Source: Rhizobacter sp964253025
Lineage (GTDB): Bacteria; Pseudomonadota; Gammaproteobacteria; Burkholderiales; Burkholderiaceae_C
DNA: 64,000 nucleotides
Reading direction: 5' to 3'
NCBI RefSeq assembly: GCF_964253025.1
Contig: NZ_CAXUQC020000001.1
Span: 1,984,001-2,048,000, forward strand
The notes under the pieces are model-generated. The model saw only the letters and a program-made list of their open reading frames with translations, searched no databases and was not told the DNA's origin. The position numbers were made by a program, and so were the translations under genes. Positions 24,977 to 31,701 of this stretch are shown piece after piece (within the stretch, counting starts at the first letter, position 1; each line of letters opens with the position of its first letter).

Positions 24977-25363
24977 ATGGACTATTTCACCCTCAAGCTG
25001 ATTCACCAGACGGCCGTCGCGCTGTCCTTCTGTGGCTTCGTGGCACGGGGCGCGGGCTCCCTGGCCGGAGCGGCGTGGGTGCGCGGCCGCGCAGCGCGCA
25101 GCGTGCCCCACCTCGTGGACTCGGTGCTGCTCCTGTCCGCACTGACGCTGGCCTTCACGCTGCGCCTCGACCCGGTCAACGCGCCCTGGCTGCTCGCCAA
25201 GCTGACAGCGCTGATGGTGTACATCGGCTTGGGCATCGTGGCGCTGCGCCAGTCGTTCCCGCTGCGCACACGCGCCACTGCCTGGGTCGCGGCACTCCTG
25301 ACGTTCGGCTACATGGTGTCGGTCGCCATCACGAAGAGCCCGGCCGGCGTCTTCGCCAGCTGA
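24977..25363 (+). CDS. SirB family membrane protein
   Basis: 128 residues with four hydrophobic helices and the family beginning YFTLKLIHQTAVALSFCGF. The SirB/YchQ family (invasion gene expression up-regulator) has conserved His and Arg residues in the helices; its biochemical role is unresolved. It begins 3 bp after nnrS and ends the norZ operon, followed by the convergent DGC-domain gene only 35 bp away. A haem-related or NO-related membrane role would fit the context, but nothing in the sequence proves it. Confidence 0.8.
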   Translation: MDYFTLKLIHQTAVALSFCGFVARGAGSLAGAAWVRGRAARSVPHLVDSVLLLSALTLAFTLRLDPVNAPWLLAKLTALMVYIGLGIVALRQSFPLRTRATAWVAALLTFGYMVSVAITKSPAGVFAS

Positions 25364-25398
25364 GAGCGGCAACGAGATTCGTCGCCGGGTCAGCCCGG

Positions 25399-25797
25399 TC
25401 AGACAGGGTCAGAGGCCGGCGGCCGCGAGAGCCGCTCGTTCAGTTCGCCGTACACGCGGTCCGCCTCTGCCGGGTCGAAGTCGGTGTGGTACTTCTTCGA
25501 GACCCCGGATTCGGCCAGCAGCACGTGGTCGGTCGGGGTCACGCCGCGTTCGGCGAGGCAACTGCGCGCACAAGCCAGGATGCAGCCATCGATGGCGATG
25601 ATCCGCCGCCCGGCGGCCGCGGCTTCCTGCGCGCGGCGCACCAGGCTGCGCACGTTGCCACCGACGCCGGCGATGCAGGACATCTCGGCGTGCTTGTCCC
25701 GGTCCAGCCGGACGGCCAGGTGGTTGGCCAGCTGCGCGGCGCTGGAGCAGCCGGAGCAGGAGTACACGAGTGGGAGGGTGTTCCCGGCGTGCGCCAT
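25399..25797 (-). CDS. DGC-domain cysteine-rich protein
   Basis: 132 residues. Cys-rich segments are YSCSGCSSAAQ near the start, SCIAGVGG in the middle and AIDGCILACARSCL with the DGC motif; this is the putative zinc-binding DGC family. A late Tyr-His segment (VSKKYHTDFDPAEADRVY) is also typical. The family often accompanies NO-stress, molybdenum or cobalamin-type proteins in anaerobes, without a settled function. It starts 11 bp after the FmdE-like gene, with which it forms an operon. The seven or more Cys residues suggest a metal or cluster site. Confidence 0.8.
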   Translation of the reverse strand: MAHAGNTLPLVYSCSGCSSAAQLANHLAVRLDRDKHAEMSCIAGVGGNVRSLVRRAQEAAAAGRRIIAIDGCILACARSCLAERGVTPTDHVLLAESGVSKKYHTDFDPAEADRVYGELNERLSRPPASDPV

Positions 25798-25808
25798 GGG
25801 CGGGCGGT

Positions 25809-26483
25809 TCAAGCGTCGCGTCGATCGGCAACGGGCAGCATCTGCGATCGGGGGACGAGCCATGCGCGTCGCCGCTCGACGGGCCGCAGCAGGAACACGC
25901 CGGGCTCGCGGGCCAGGTCGATCAGCAGGTGGCGAACCCGCGCCTGCCAGCGCTCGCCGAGCTCCGCAAGCAGGGCCGGGTCCGTCTCGCCGCGACTGCA
26001 GCGCTTGATGAGGCCGTTGAGCAACGGGTCCGCCGGCAGGATCTGCAGGTCGGCCGCGACGTCGACGGCGGCACCGGCGTCCACGCGGGTGAAGCGAAAG
26101 CTGAGCGGGAGGTCCGGCGTGTAGCGCTGGAGCCAGGCCCGGGAGAAGCGTCCGCCCAGCCCCTTGAACCCGCCCGGCCCCGCGGCACCGGTGAGCATCT
26201 GGATGACACAGGCGGCCACGCCGGTGCTCCCGTCCGCCTCGTTGTCGCGGAACTCGACGGTGATACCGCCCCGTTCCGGAAGTGAATCCGGGTACAGGTG
26301 CTCGAGCGCAAGCCAGGTCAGCCAATAGGCTCCGGCCACCGTGGGGCAGGAGTGCCCGGCCAGGCGCACCGCGTCGCCATAGCCATACTCGAGGATGCCG
26401 TCCTCGGCAGCCCCGAGGGCCAGGGCGAGGGGGTCGCGCACGCGCAGGCGCGGCACGTCGTCGTAGTAGTCAGGCAGTTTCAT
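25809..26483 (-). CDS. FmdE-like protein
   Basis: 224 residues. The family core GHSCPTVAGAYWLTWLAL carries the conserved His and Cys of FmdE (formylmethanofuran dehydrogenase subunit E-like) proteins. GGITVEFRDNEADGSTGV and FKGLGGRFSRA follow. These proteins are thought to bind metal; outside methanogens their role is unknown. The open frame extends to 26633, but 26483 gives the family start and lies just below an FNR-type box (26521-26534). It is co-transcribed with the DGC gene and lies downstream of ubiT. Confidence 0.78.
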   Translation of the reverse strand: MKLPDYYDDVPRLRVRDPLALALGAAEDGILEYGYGDAVRLAGHSCPTVAGAYWLTWLALEHLYPDSLPERGGITVEFRDNEADGSTGVAACVIQMLTGAAGPGGFKGLGGRFSRAWLQRYTPDLPLSFRFTRVDAGAAVDVAADLQILPADPLLNGLIKRCSRGETDPALLAELGERWQARVRHLLIDLAREPGVFLLRPVERRRAWLVPRSQMLPVADRRDA

Positions 26484-26520
26484 GGCCCGCCCATTTCCGC
26501 ATTCTTCGACCAACAGGGGT

Positions 26521-26534
26521 TTGACGCGCCGCAA
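26521..26534 (-). promoter_or_regulatory. FNR-type box before FmdE-like gene
   Basis: TTGACGCGCCGCAA between ubiT and the FmdE-like gene. The box centre lies 44.5 bp before the start codon, so a class II start (-41.5) would fall about 3 bp before the ATG. No strong -10 is visible (GGAAAT or GAAATG). Confidence 0.6.
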
Positions 26535-26592
26535 ACACCCGAGCACCGGCGCCCGTGCGGCCCGGAGTCGGGACATACCGCACGCCAGGGCA

Positions 26593-27027
26593 TCAGTGCC
26601 GCTGCGGCGCGTGCCAGAGCGGCCCGATGGCATCGAGGGTGTTCTTCAGGATGAGGCCGAACTCGGTGTCCCCTTCCATCACCATCATGCGCTCGAAGAA
26701 AAGCCGGTCGGCATCGTCCTCGCCACGCAACAGCCGCAGGAACACCGGCGCGCTCGCAGCAATGCGCAGCGCGACCGGTTCACCTGTGGCAGCCAGGCCG
26801 AAGCCGTGGGCGCCCAGGCGCAGCCGCAGCACGAGCCCGAGGTCCGAGACGTCGATCTGCACCGTCCGGTTCGAGAGCGCCTCCGCGGCGTCCGCCGGCA
26901 GCTTGGGGCGCAGGAACCGGTTCAACAGGGCGGCGAGTGCCAGGCCGGGCGGCTGCATCGGCAGGCGTTGCAACACCGGGCGAACGCGGGCAGCGATGTC
27001 ACCCCACATGGGCAGGGCGGGCATCAT
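26593..27027 (-). CDS. ubiT: UbiT, SCP2-domain factor for anaerobic ubiquinone synthesis
   Basis: 144 residues, essentially one SCP2 (sterol carrier protein 2) lipid-binding domain: NRTVQIDVSDLGLVLRLRL, then LRLLRGEDDADRLFFERMM with the closing MEGDTEFGLILKNTLDAI. With UbiU and UbiV it forms the oxygen-independent ubiquinone pathway, in which UbiT probably holds isoprenoid intermediates. ATGA overlap with ubiV (27024-27027) shows co-translation. Ubiquinone is the electron donor for NapC, qNOR and NosR, which explains its place here. Confidence 0.9.
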   Translation of the reverse strand: MMPALPMWGDIAARVRPVLQRLPMQPPGLALAALLNRFLRPKLPADAAEALSNRTVQIDVSDLGLVLRLRLGAHGFGLAATGEPVALRIAASAPVFLRLLRGEDDADRLFFERMMVMEGDTEFGLILKNTLDAIGPLWHAPQRH

Positions 27028-27935
27028 GCGCGCGACCAGGCCATGCCGGCCTGTCCATGCGCGAACCCGTCCACCGGACCGCCTGGCAGTGAAAGACCCT
27101 GCAACATGCGCAAGGCGGCGTCCAGGTCACCGCCGTGGTTCAGCACGTCGTCATAGGCCGCCACCACCTGGCCGAAGCCCCGCGATGACGGCGACAGGCG
27201 CACGCGCGAGACGCCCGCGCGACGCAAGGCCTCGCCCTCGCCGATCAGGCACTGCTGGGCCGCCGACTGCGTCTGGATGCCGTTGAGCACAAGGAACGGG
27301 GCGCCATCCGAGGTGCTGAGCAGGAGCCCGTCCGGGTCCTCGCCGCAGCGGAAGGCGCACTGGTCTTTCGTCAGGCGATGGTGGCGTGCGGTAAAACAGC
27401 GGGCCGAGAAGGCCAGCGGCATGCGCCCCTGGGCGAAGACCTCGGTCGGCACCGTCGGCTCGCCAGCGTGGATACGCGCCACTTCGTCGAGCCCCAGTTC
27501 GACCGGTGCCACCCAGCGCATGCCGCCGTGGCGGATGTACTCGGTGAGGCCAGGCCGGCTGTAGACGTTGAGATGCGGCCCGATGACGAAGGGCGCGCCC
27601 GTCTCGGTCAGCACCGACACGGCCGACAGGTCGCCCGCCTCCACCAGCAGTTCGCCCTCCTCGACCAGACGGCGCAGCGTCCGCACGTCGGCGGCCGACT
27701 CCACCAGCACCTGAGTGCCGAGCACCACTTCCTTGCCGGTGGCCGCCAGGTCCTTCGCGAGGGCAAGCCAATCGCTCGTCTTCAGTTCGTGCCGGCGCGA
27801 GCACACCACCTCGCCGAGCACAAGCGTGTCGGCCACGCTGTCGGCCATCTCGGCGTAGAAGTCCATCAGCGTCTGCCGGTTCCAGTGGTAGAGCACCGGA
27901 CCGATCGTGATTGCAAAGCGGTCGTTGTCGTTCAT
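27024..27935 (-). CDS. ubiV: UbiV, iron-sulfur U32 protein for O2-independent ubiquinone hydroxylation
   Basis: 303 residues, U32 peptidase-like fold. Four Fe-S cysteines are Cys45 (GEVVCSRR), Cys180 (SARCFTARHHRL), Cys193 and Cys197 (DQCAFRC); the last three coincide in number with those of E. coli UbiV. UbiU-UbiV hydroxylates ubiquinone precursors with prephenate as oxygen donor when O2 is absent. The start at 27935 overlaps the ubiU stop (ATGA); an ATG two codons upstream (27941) is possible. Much longer upstream frames are read-through and were discarded. Confidence 0.93.
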   Translation of the reverse strand: MNDNDRFAITIGPVLYHWNRQTLMDFYAEMADSVADTLVLGEVVCSRRHELKTSDWLALAKDLAATGKEVVLGTQVLVESAADVRTLRRLVEEGELLVEAGDLSAVSVLTETGAPFVIGPHLNVYSRPGLTEYIRHGGMRWVAPVELGLDEVARIHAGEPTVPTEVFAQGRMPLAFSARCFTARHHRLTKDQCAFRCGEDPDGLLLSTSDGAPFLVLNGIQTQSAAQQCLIGEGEALRRAGVSRVRLSPSSRGFGQVVAAYDDVLNHGGDLDAALRMLQGLSLPGGPVDGFAHGQAGMAWSRA

Positions 27936-28945
27936 TGCCATGGCCGTTCGTAGGCCCCCAGGGTGTGTTGCTGTCCTTCGGCCAGGTGACCCAGCGCCGC
28001 GGTCCAGCTCGGCTCGACGCGGAAGCGGTCTGGTGCGGCGGCGGCGGCGTCGATGGCCTGGCGCCACACGCGCGTCACCTGCTCGACATAGGCGGGGCTG
28101 CGCTGACGGCCCTCGATCTTGATGGCGCGAACGCCCATGCGCATCAGGTCCGGGAGGATGGCGAGGGTGTTGAGGCTGGTGGGCTCCTCGATGGCGTAGT
28201 CGGTGCTGCCCTCCACCTCGAAGCGACCCTTGCACAGCGTCGGGTAGCCCCGCGGTTCATCGGGTTCGTAGCGGTCGATCAACCAGCCGTTCAGGCGTGC
28301 TTCCACCGCGCCGTCGCGGTCCTGCCAGCGCACGGCGGACGGCGGTGAACAGACGCCGGCGTTGTTGGGTGACTGGCCGGTGGCGAAGGACGACAGCGCG
28401 CAGCGCCCCTCGACCATCACGCACAGGCTGCCGAAGCCGAACACCTCGATCTCCACACCGGTCTGGCGCAGCACCTGGCCCACCTGGGACAGGGTCAGCA
28501 CGCGCGGGAGAACGGCTCGCTGGATGCCGTAGTGGCGCTGGTAGAAGTCGATCGCCTCGGCCGTGGTGGCCGACGCCTGGACGGACAGGTGCAACCGCAG
28601 CTGCGGATGCCGCTCACGGGCGTAGGCCATCATGGCAATGTCGGCGACGATCAAAGCATCCACGTCGGCGGCAGCCGCGGAGTCCACGGCGGCATGCCAG
28701 GCTTGCGGGTTGTTGGCGCGTGCGTAGGTATTGAGGGCGAGCAGCACCTTGCGGCCACGGGCCCGCGCGTAGGCGACGCCTTCGCGCAGCGACCCGTCGT
28801 CGAAGTTGAGCCCGGCGAAGTTGCGGGCGTTGGTGGCGTTGCGCAGGCCGAGGTAGACGGCGTCGGCGCCAGCGTCCACGGCCAGCTTGAGGGCCCGCAG
28901 GGAACCTGCAGGGCAAACCAGTTCAGGGGGGGAGATGGAGGCCAT
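27932..28945 (-). CDS. ubiU: UbiU, iron-sulfur U32 protein for O2-independent ubiquinone hydroxylation
   Basis: 337 residues beginning MASISPPELVCPAGSLRALK. Four cluster cysteines at 175, 182, 199 and 238 (SLCVMVEGRC, GVCSPP, TLCKGRF) have spacings 7, 17 and 39, the same as the four ligands of E. coli UbiU. It is the first gene of ubiUVT. An FNR-type box centred exactly 41.5 bp upstream of the ATG predicts transcription from the start codon itself. E. coli ubiUV is, as I recall, FNR-activated, which agrees. Confidence 0.94.
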   Translation of the reverse strand: MASISPPELVCPAGSLRALKLAVDAGADAVYLGLRNATNARNFAGLNFDDGSLREGVAYARARGRKVLLALNTYARANNPQAWHAAVDSAAAADVDALIVADIAMMAYARERHPQLRLHLSVQASATTAEAIDFYQRHYGIQRAVLPRVLTLSQVGQVLRQTGVEIEVFGFGSLCVMVEGRCALSSFATGQSPNNAGVCSPPSAVRWQDRDGAVEARLNGWLIDRYEPDEPRGYPTLCKGRFEVEGSTDYAIEEPTSLNTLAILPDLMRMGVRAIKIEGRQRSPAYVEQVTRVWRQAIDAAAAAPDRFRVEPSWTAALGHLAEGQQHTLGAYERPWQ

Positions 28946-28979
28946 CGCCGATGATTCGCCGGACCGCCCTTTTTCCGCC

Positions 28980-28993
28980 TTGCGGTGAGTCAA
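28980..28993 (-). promoter_or_regulatory. FNR-type box of ubiUVT
   Basis: TTGCGGTGAGTCAA (TTGACTCACCGCAA on the coding strand). The dyad centre at 28986.5 is 41.5 bp from position 28945, the A of the ubiU ATG. Possible -10 hexamers are GAATCA or AATCAT. No ribosome-binding site would then be transcribed. Confidence 0.7.
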
Positions 28994-29047
28994 GCATTGG
29001 CGGAACTGCGGGCCCGGTGCGGCCTCGCGTCCTCCAACACACCGGCT

Positions 29048-30316
29048 TCAGCCCGGGCGACCGTCCGGCCGCGGCGTGCCGTACCACTGTAGGTAGCGGC
29101 CGGCCCAACCCAGCACGGCCACTCCCCAGGCCGCCGCGGCCCAGGGTGCGATCGCCGGCTGCAGGCCCACCCACAGTGCGCTCACCAGCCGCAGCAGCGC
29201 CGCCACCTGCAGCACGAGGAAGAGCCGCCACAGCCAGTTGTCCGCTGCCACCACGCGCCCGCCGTGGCCCGCCGACACCCGCCCCACCATGGCGAACATC
29301 ACACTGCCGACGAAGCCCGCGCCCAGCGCGTGCAGCGGGGCCAGTCCGAGGCCCGACCCGCCCAGCGCCTGGGCGGCATGGGCGGCGGCCGACAGGGCCA
29401 AGGCCAGTGCCAGCCAGGCGAATCCGATGTGCAGCATGGCCAGCAGGCGGATTGACCAGCGCCCGGTGATGAGCCACCGTCCGACGATGGCTCCGAGCAG
29501 CACGGTGCCAACCCCCTCGATGGCAACAGCGGCCCACAGCAAGGGCCGCGGCAACGGCAGGCCAGCCGCCTGGGCGGCAGCGAGCGCCGCCTCGAGGGTG
29601 GTGACACTGACCAGCACGATGAGCCCCGGTTTGCCGGCCCACGGCGCTTCACCGGGAAGGCCGGCGCCGCCGAAGGCCGGGATCATGCGATGCAGGGCCA
29701 CAACGAAGACCTGGGCGACGCTGCCCCAGAGCAGACAGTGCACCAGCGGGCGCAGCAAGTTGAACCGCCCGGACCCGACCGCCCCCGCCGCCAGGGCGAG
29801 GCCCAGCGCGCCGGCTGCACACCCGGCGCAGAGCAGCGCGGGATGAAGGCGGTCCGGCCGCCCGCTGCGCCGCACCAGGGCGCCGAAGCGCAGCGTGGCC
29901 AGTCCCCAGCCAGCCGCCACGGCGGCGAGGCCGAAGCCGGCCAGTCTCGCGTCCAGATGCGCGCCTGCGACGAAGGCCCCCCACCCGGTGACCTGCATCA
30001 CGACGGGCGCGAGCAGCACCTGTGCGGTCGGGCCGTCGAGTCCCAGCCAGCGGGGTCCGGCCGTGAACAGAAATCCGGAGATGAAGAGCGGCGCGCTGGC
30101 GAAGCCCATCAGCAGCGCATGAGAAAGGCTCGGCGGCACGGCCCATGGCACCGACAGCCCCGACGAGGCGGCCAGCAGGACGCCGGCCCACCAGGCGCCC
30201 GCCAGTCCCAGCCACAACGCACCGCCGGCGAAGCCGAGCCGGTGCGGCGCGGCCATCAGCCAGCGAGGGTGCCAGCGAGCGCGCCGGTCGATCGCGTCAG
30301 GCGCGCACCGGGGCAT
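29048..30316 (-). CDS. NnrS family protein, second copy
   Basis: 422 residues, about twelve helices. NnrS-type features are RWLMAAPHRLGFAGGALWL at the start, SHALLMGFASAPLFISGFLFTAGPRW, ALHRMIPAFGG, and HALGAGFVGSVMFAMVGRVSAGHGG. It is shifted in length and sequence from the NnrS at 23780, so it is a divergent paralogue rather than a recent duplicate. The start at 30316 overlaps the end of the nitronate monooxygenase-like gene by 20 bp; MAAPH at 30256 is an alternative but would lose conserved residues. Role: probable protection of membrane metalloenzymes from NO. Confidence 0.85.
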   Translation of the reverse strand: MPRCAPDAIDRRARWHPRWLMAAPHRLGFAGGALWLGLAGAWWAGVLLAASSGLSVPWAVPPSLSHALLMGFASAPLFISGFLFTAGPRWLGLDGPTAQVLLAPVVMQVTGWGAFVAGAHLDARLAGFGLAAVAAGWGLATLRFGALVRRSGRPDRLHPALLCAGCAAGALGLALAAGAVGSGRFNLLRPLVHCLLWGSVAQVFVVALHRMIPAFGGAGLPGEAPWAGKPGLIVLVSVTTLEAALAAAQAAGLPLPRPLLWAAVAIEGVGTVLLGAIVGRWLITGRWSIRLLAMLHIGFAWLALALALSAAAHAAQALGGSGLGLAPLHALGAGFVGSVMFAMVGRVSAGHGGRVVAADNWLWRLFLVLQVAALLRLVSALWVGLQPAIAPWAAAAWGVAVLGWAGRYLQWYGTPRPDGRPG

Positions 30317-31490
30317 CGCCGCCGAGCAGGCGAATCATCAGCTCACGCACGCTGCGGATCTGGTCGCCGAAGGGCAAGGCACCGCGTCCGGAGAAGAACA
30401 GGCCGCCCTTGAGGTCGCCATGCAGGGCCGACGCGAGCTGCTGGTCGATGCAGAATTGTCCCCATCCCACCTTGCCGTCGCGCAGCCCGCACTGGGCGAG
30501 GCAGTCGAAGGCCTTGGTGCAGCGGGCCTTCTCGTGCGCCACCGCCTGCAGGCGCGGCTCGGCCTTGAGGTAGGCCTTCAGCCACGGCGTGTTCACCGCA
30601 CGCGCGGGCAGGCCGGCCACGCTGGTGAACTCGACCTTGTCCTCCTCGCGGGCCTCGGCGAGCACTTTCTTGAAACCGGGGTCCGCATCGCACTCCTCGG
30701 TCACCGCGAACGGCGTGCCGAGCTGCACGCCCGAGGCGCCCAGCGCCTGCACGCGACGGATGTCGTCGATGGAGCGGATGCCGCCCGCGGCAATGATGGG
30801 CGTGTTCTCGATGCCGGCGGCACGCAGCACCTCGCGGGTCTCGGGAATGACATGCTCGAAGTTGAAGCGCGGGTCGTGGACGTCGGCCACCTTGGCCGCC
30901 CCGAGGTGGCCGCCGGCCATCCCCGGATGTTCGATGACAACCGCATCCGGCACGCGCTTCTTGCGCTCCCACTTGCGCAGCACGAGCTGCACGCCGCGGG
31001 CATCGGAGAGGATGGGAATGAGCAGCACCTTGCGGTAGTCGGCCGCCAGGTCCGGCAGGTCGAGCGGCAGGCCGGCGCCCACCACGATGGCGTCGATGCC
31101 CGCCTCGAGGGCGCGGCCCACCTGCGCGGCGTAGTCGCTCACCGCGCGCATGACGTTCATGGCCACGAGGCCGAAGTCACCCGCCAGCTTGCGGGCCAGC
31201 ACGACCTCGCGCGAGAGCGCTTCGAGGTTGGCCAGGTTGATGGCGTCCTTGGCGGCCTGACCGAAACCGAGGCCGCGTGTGCGCTCCATCAGGTCGGGGT
31301 GGCTGCGACGAAGGTCCACCGAGCTCAACGTGCCGACACCGCCCTGGGCCGCCACGCTGCCCGCCAGCCGGTGCCCCGACACGCCGATGCCCATGCCGCC
31401 CTGGACGATGGGCAGCAGCGTGCGGTCGGAAAGCCGCAGCGGCGACAACCCGCTCGTGGCCAGCAGGTCCTTCAGGTCGAATGGAATCAA
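30297..31490 (-). CDS. nitronate monooxygenase / FabK-like flavoprotein
   Basis: 397 residues, FMN-dependent TIM barrel of the 2-nitropropane dioxygenase family. Key segments are PIVQGGMGIGVSGHRLA at the N-terminus, VIEHPGMAGGHLGA with the family His, and PIIAAGGIRSIDDIRRVQALGASGVQLGT for phosphate binding of FMN. The C-terminal part has several cysteines (KARCTKAFDCLAQCGL). Members oxidise nitronates or reduce enoyl-ACP; the substrate cannot be told here. It is first in an operon with the second NnrS and has an FNR-type promoter, so removal of toxic nitro compounds under denitrification is plausible. Confidence 0.85.
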   Translation of the reverse strand: MIPFDLKDLLATSGLSPLRLSDRTLLPIVQGGMGIGVSGHRLAGSVAAQGGVGTLSSVDLRRSHPDLMERTRGLGFGQAAKDAINLANLEALSREVVLARKLAGDFGLVAMNVMRAVSDYAAQVGRALEAGIDAIVVGAGLPLDLPDLAADYRKVLLIPILSDARGVQLVLRKWERKKRVPDAVVIEHPGMAGGHLGAAKVADVHDPRFNFEHVIPETREVLRAAGIENTPIIAAGGIRSIDDIRRVQALGASGVQLGTPFAVTEECDADPGFKKVLAEAREEDKVEFTSVAGLPARAVNTPWLKAYLKAEPRLQAVAHEKARCTKAFDCLAQCGLRDGKVGWGQFCIDQQLASALHGDLKGGLFFSGRGALPFGDQIRSVRELMIRLLGGDAPVRA

Positions 31491-31549
31491 GAGAATCTCC
31501 TAGGTGGGCCAGCGTCGGAAGAAGCCTGCGCCCGGGTGCAACCGGGCTC

Positions 31550-31591
31550 ACTCTAGACGTCGCAGCCGGAGTTGTCTCTGATCCACGTCAA
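31550..31591 (-). promoter_or_regulatory. FNR-type promoter of nitronate monooxygenase-NnrS operon
   Basis: CTGATCCACGTCAA at 31578-31591 (TTGACGTGGATCAG on the coding strand). TAGAGT on the coding strand, 31555 down to 31550, lies exactly 29.5 bp from the dyad centre, predicting a start near 31543, 53 bp before the ATG. A 6-bp GCCCGG/CCGGGC hairpin (31530-31547) overlaps the predicted start. Confidence 0.68.
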
Positions 31592-31701
31592 GGTCTCTTG
31601 CCGGCCGAATGCGTTGTCTGGCCGCGATGGCAAGGCAACGCAATAGCGACGCAGGCCCGCGCCGTCCAGCCCGCTGGAACGGCGCAGGCGGTGAGCACGA
31701 C

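Noticed and set aside
23069..26124. Very long plus-strand frames extending through the nnrS region
   Set aside because: The upstream part of the first is read-through before the real nnrS start, and the 816-codon frame at 23674 is an Arg-rich shadow over nnrS, SirB and the opposite-strand DGC/FmdE genes.
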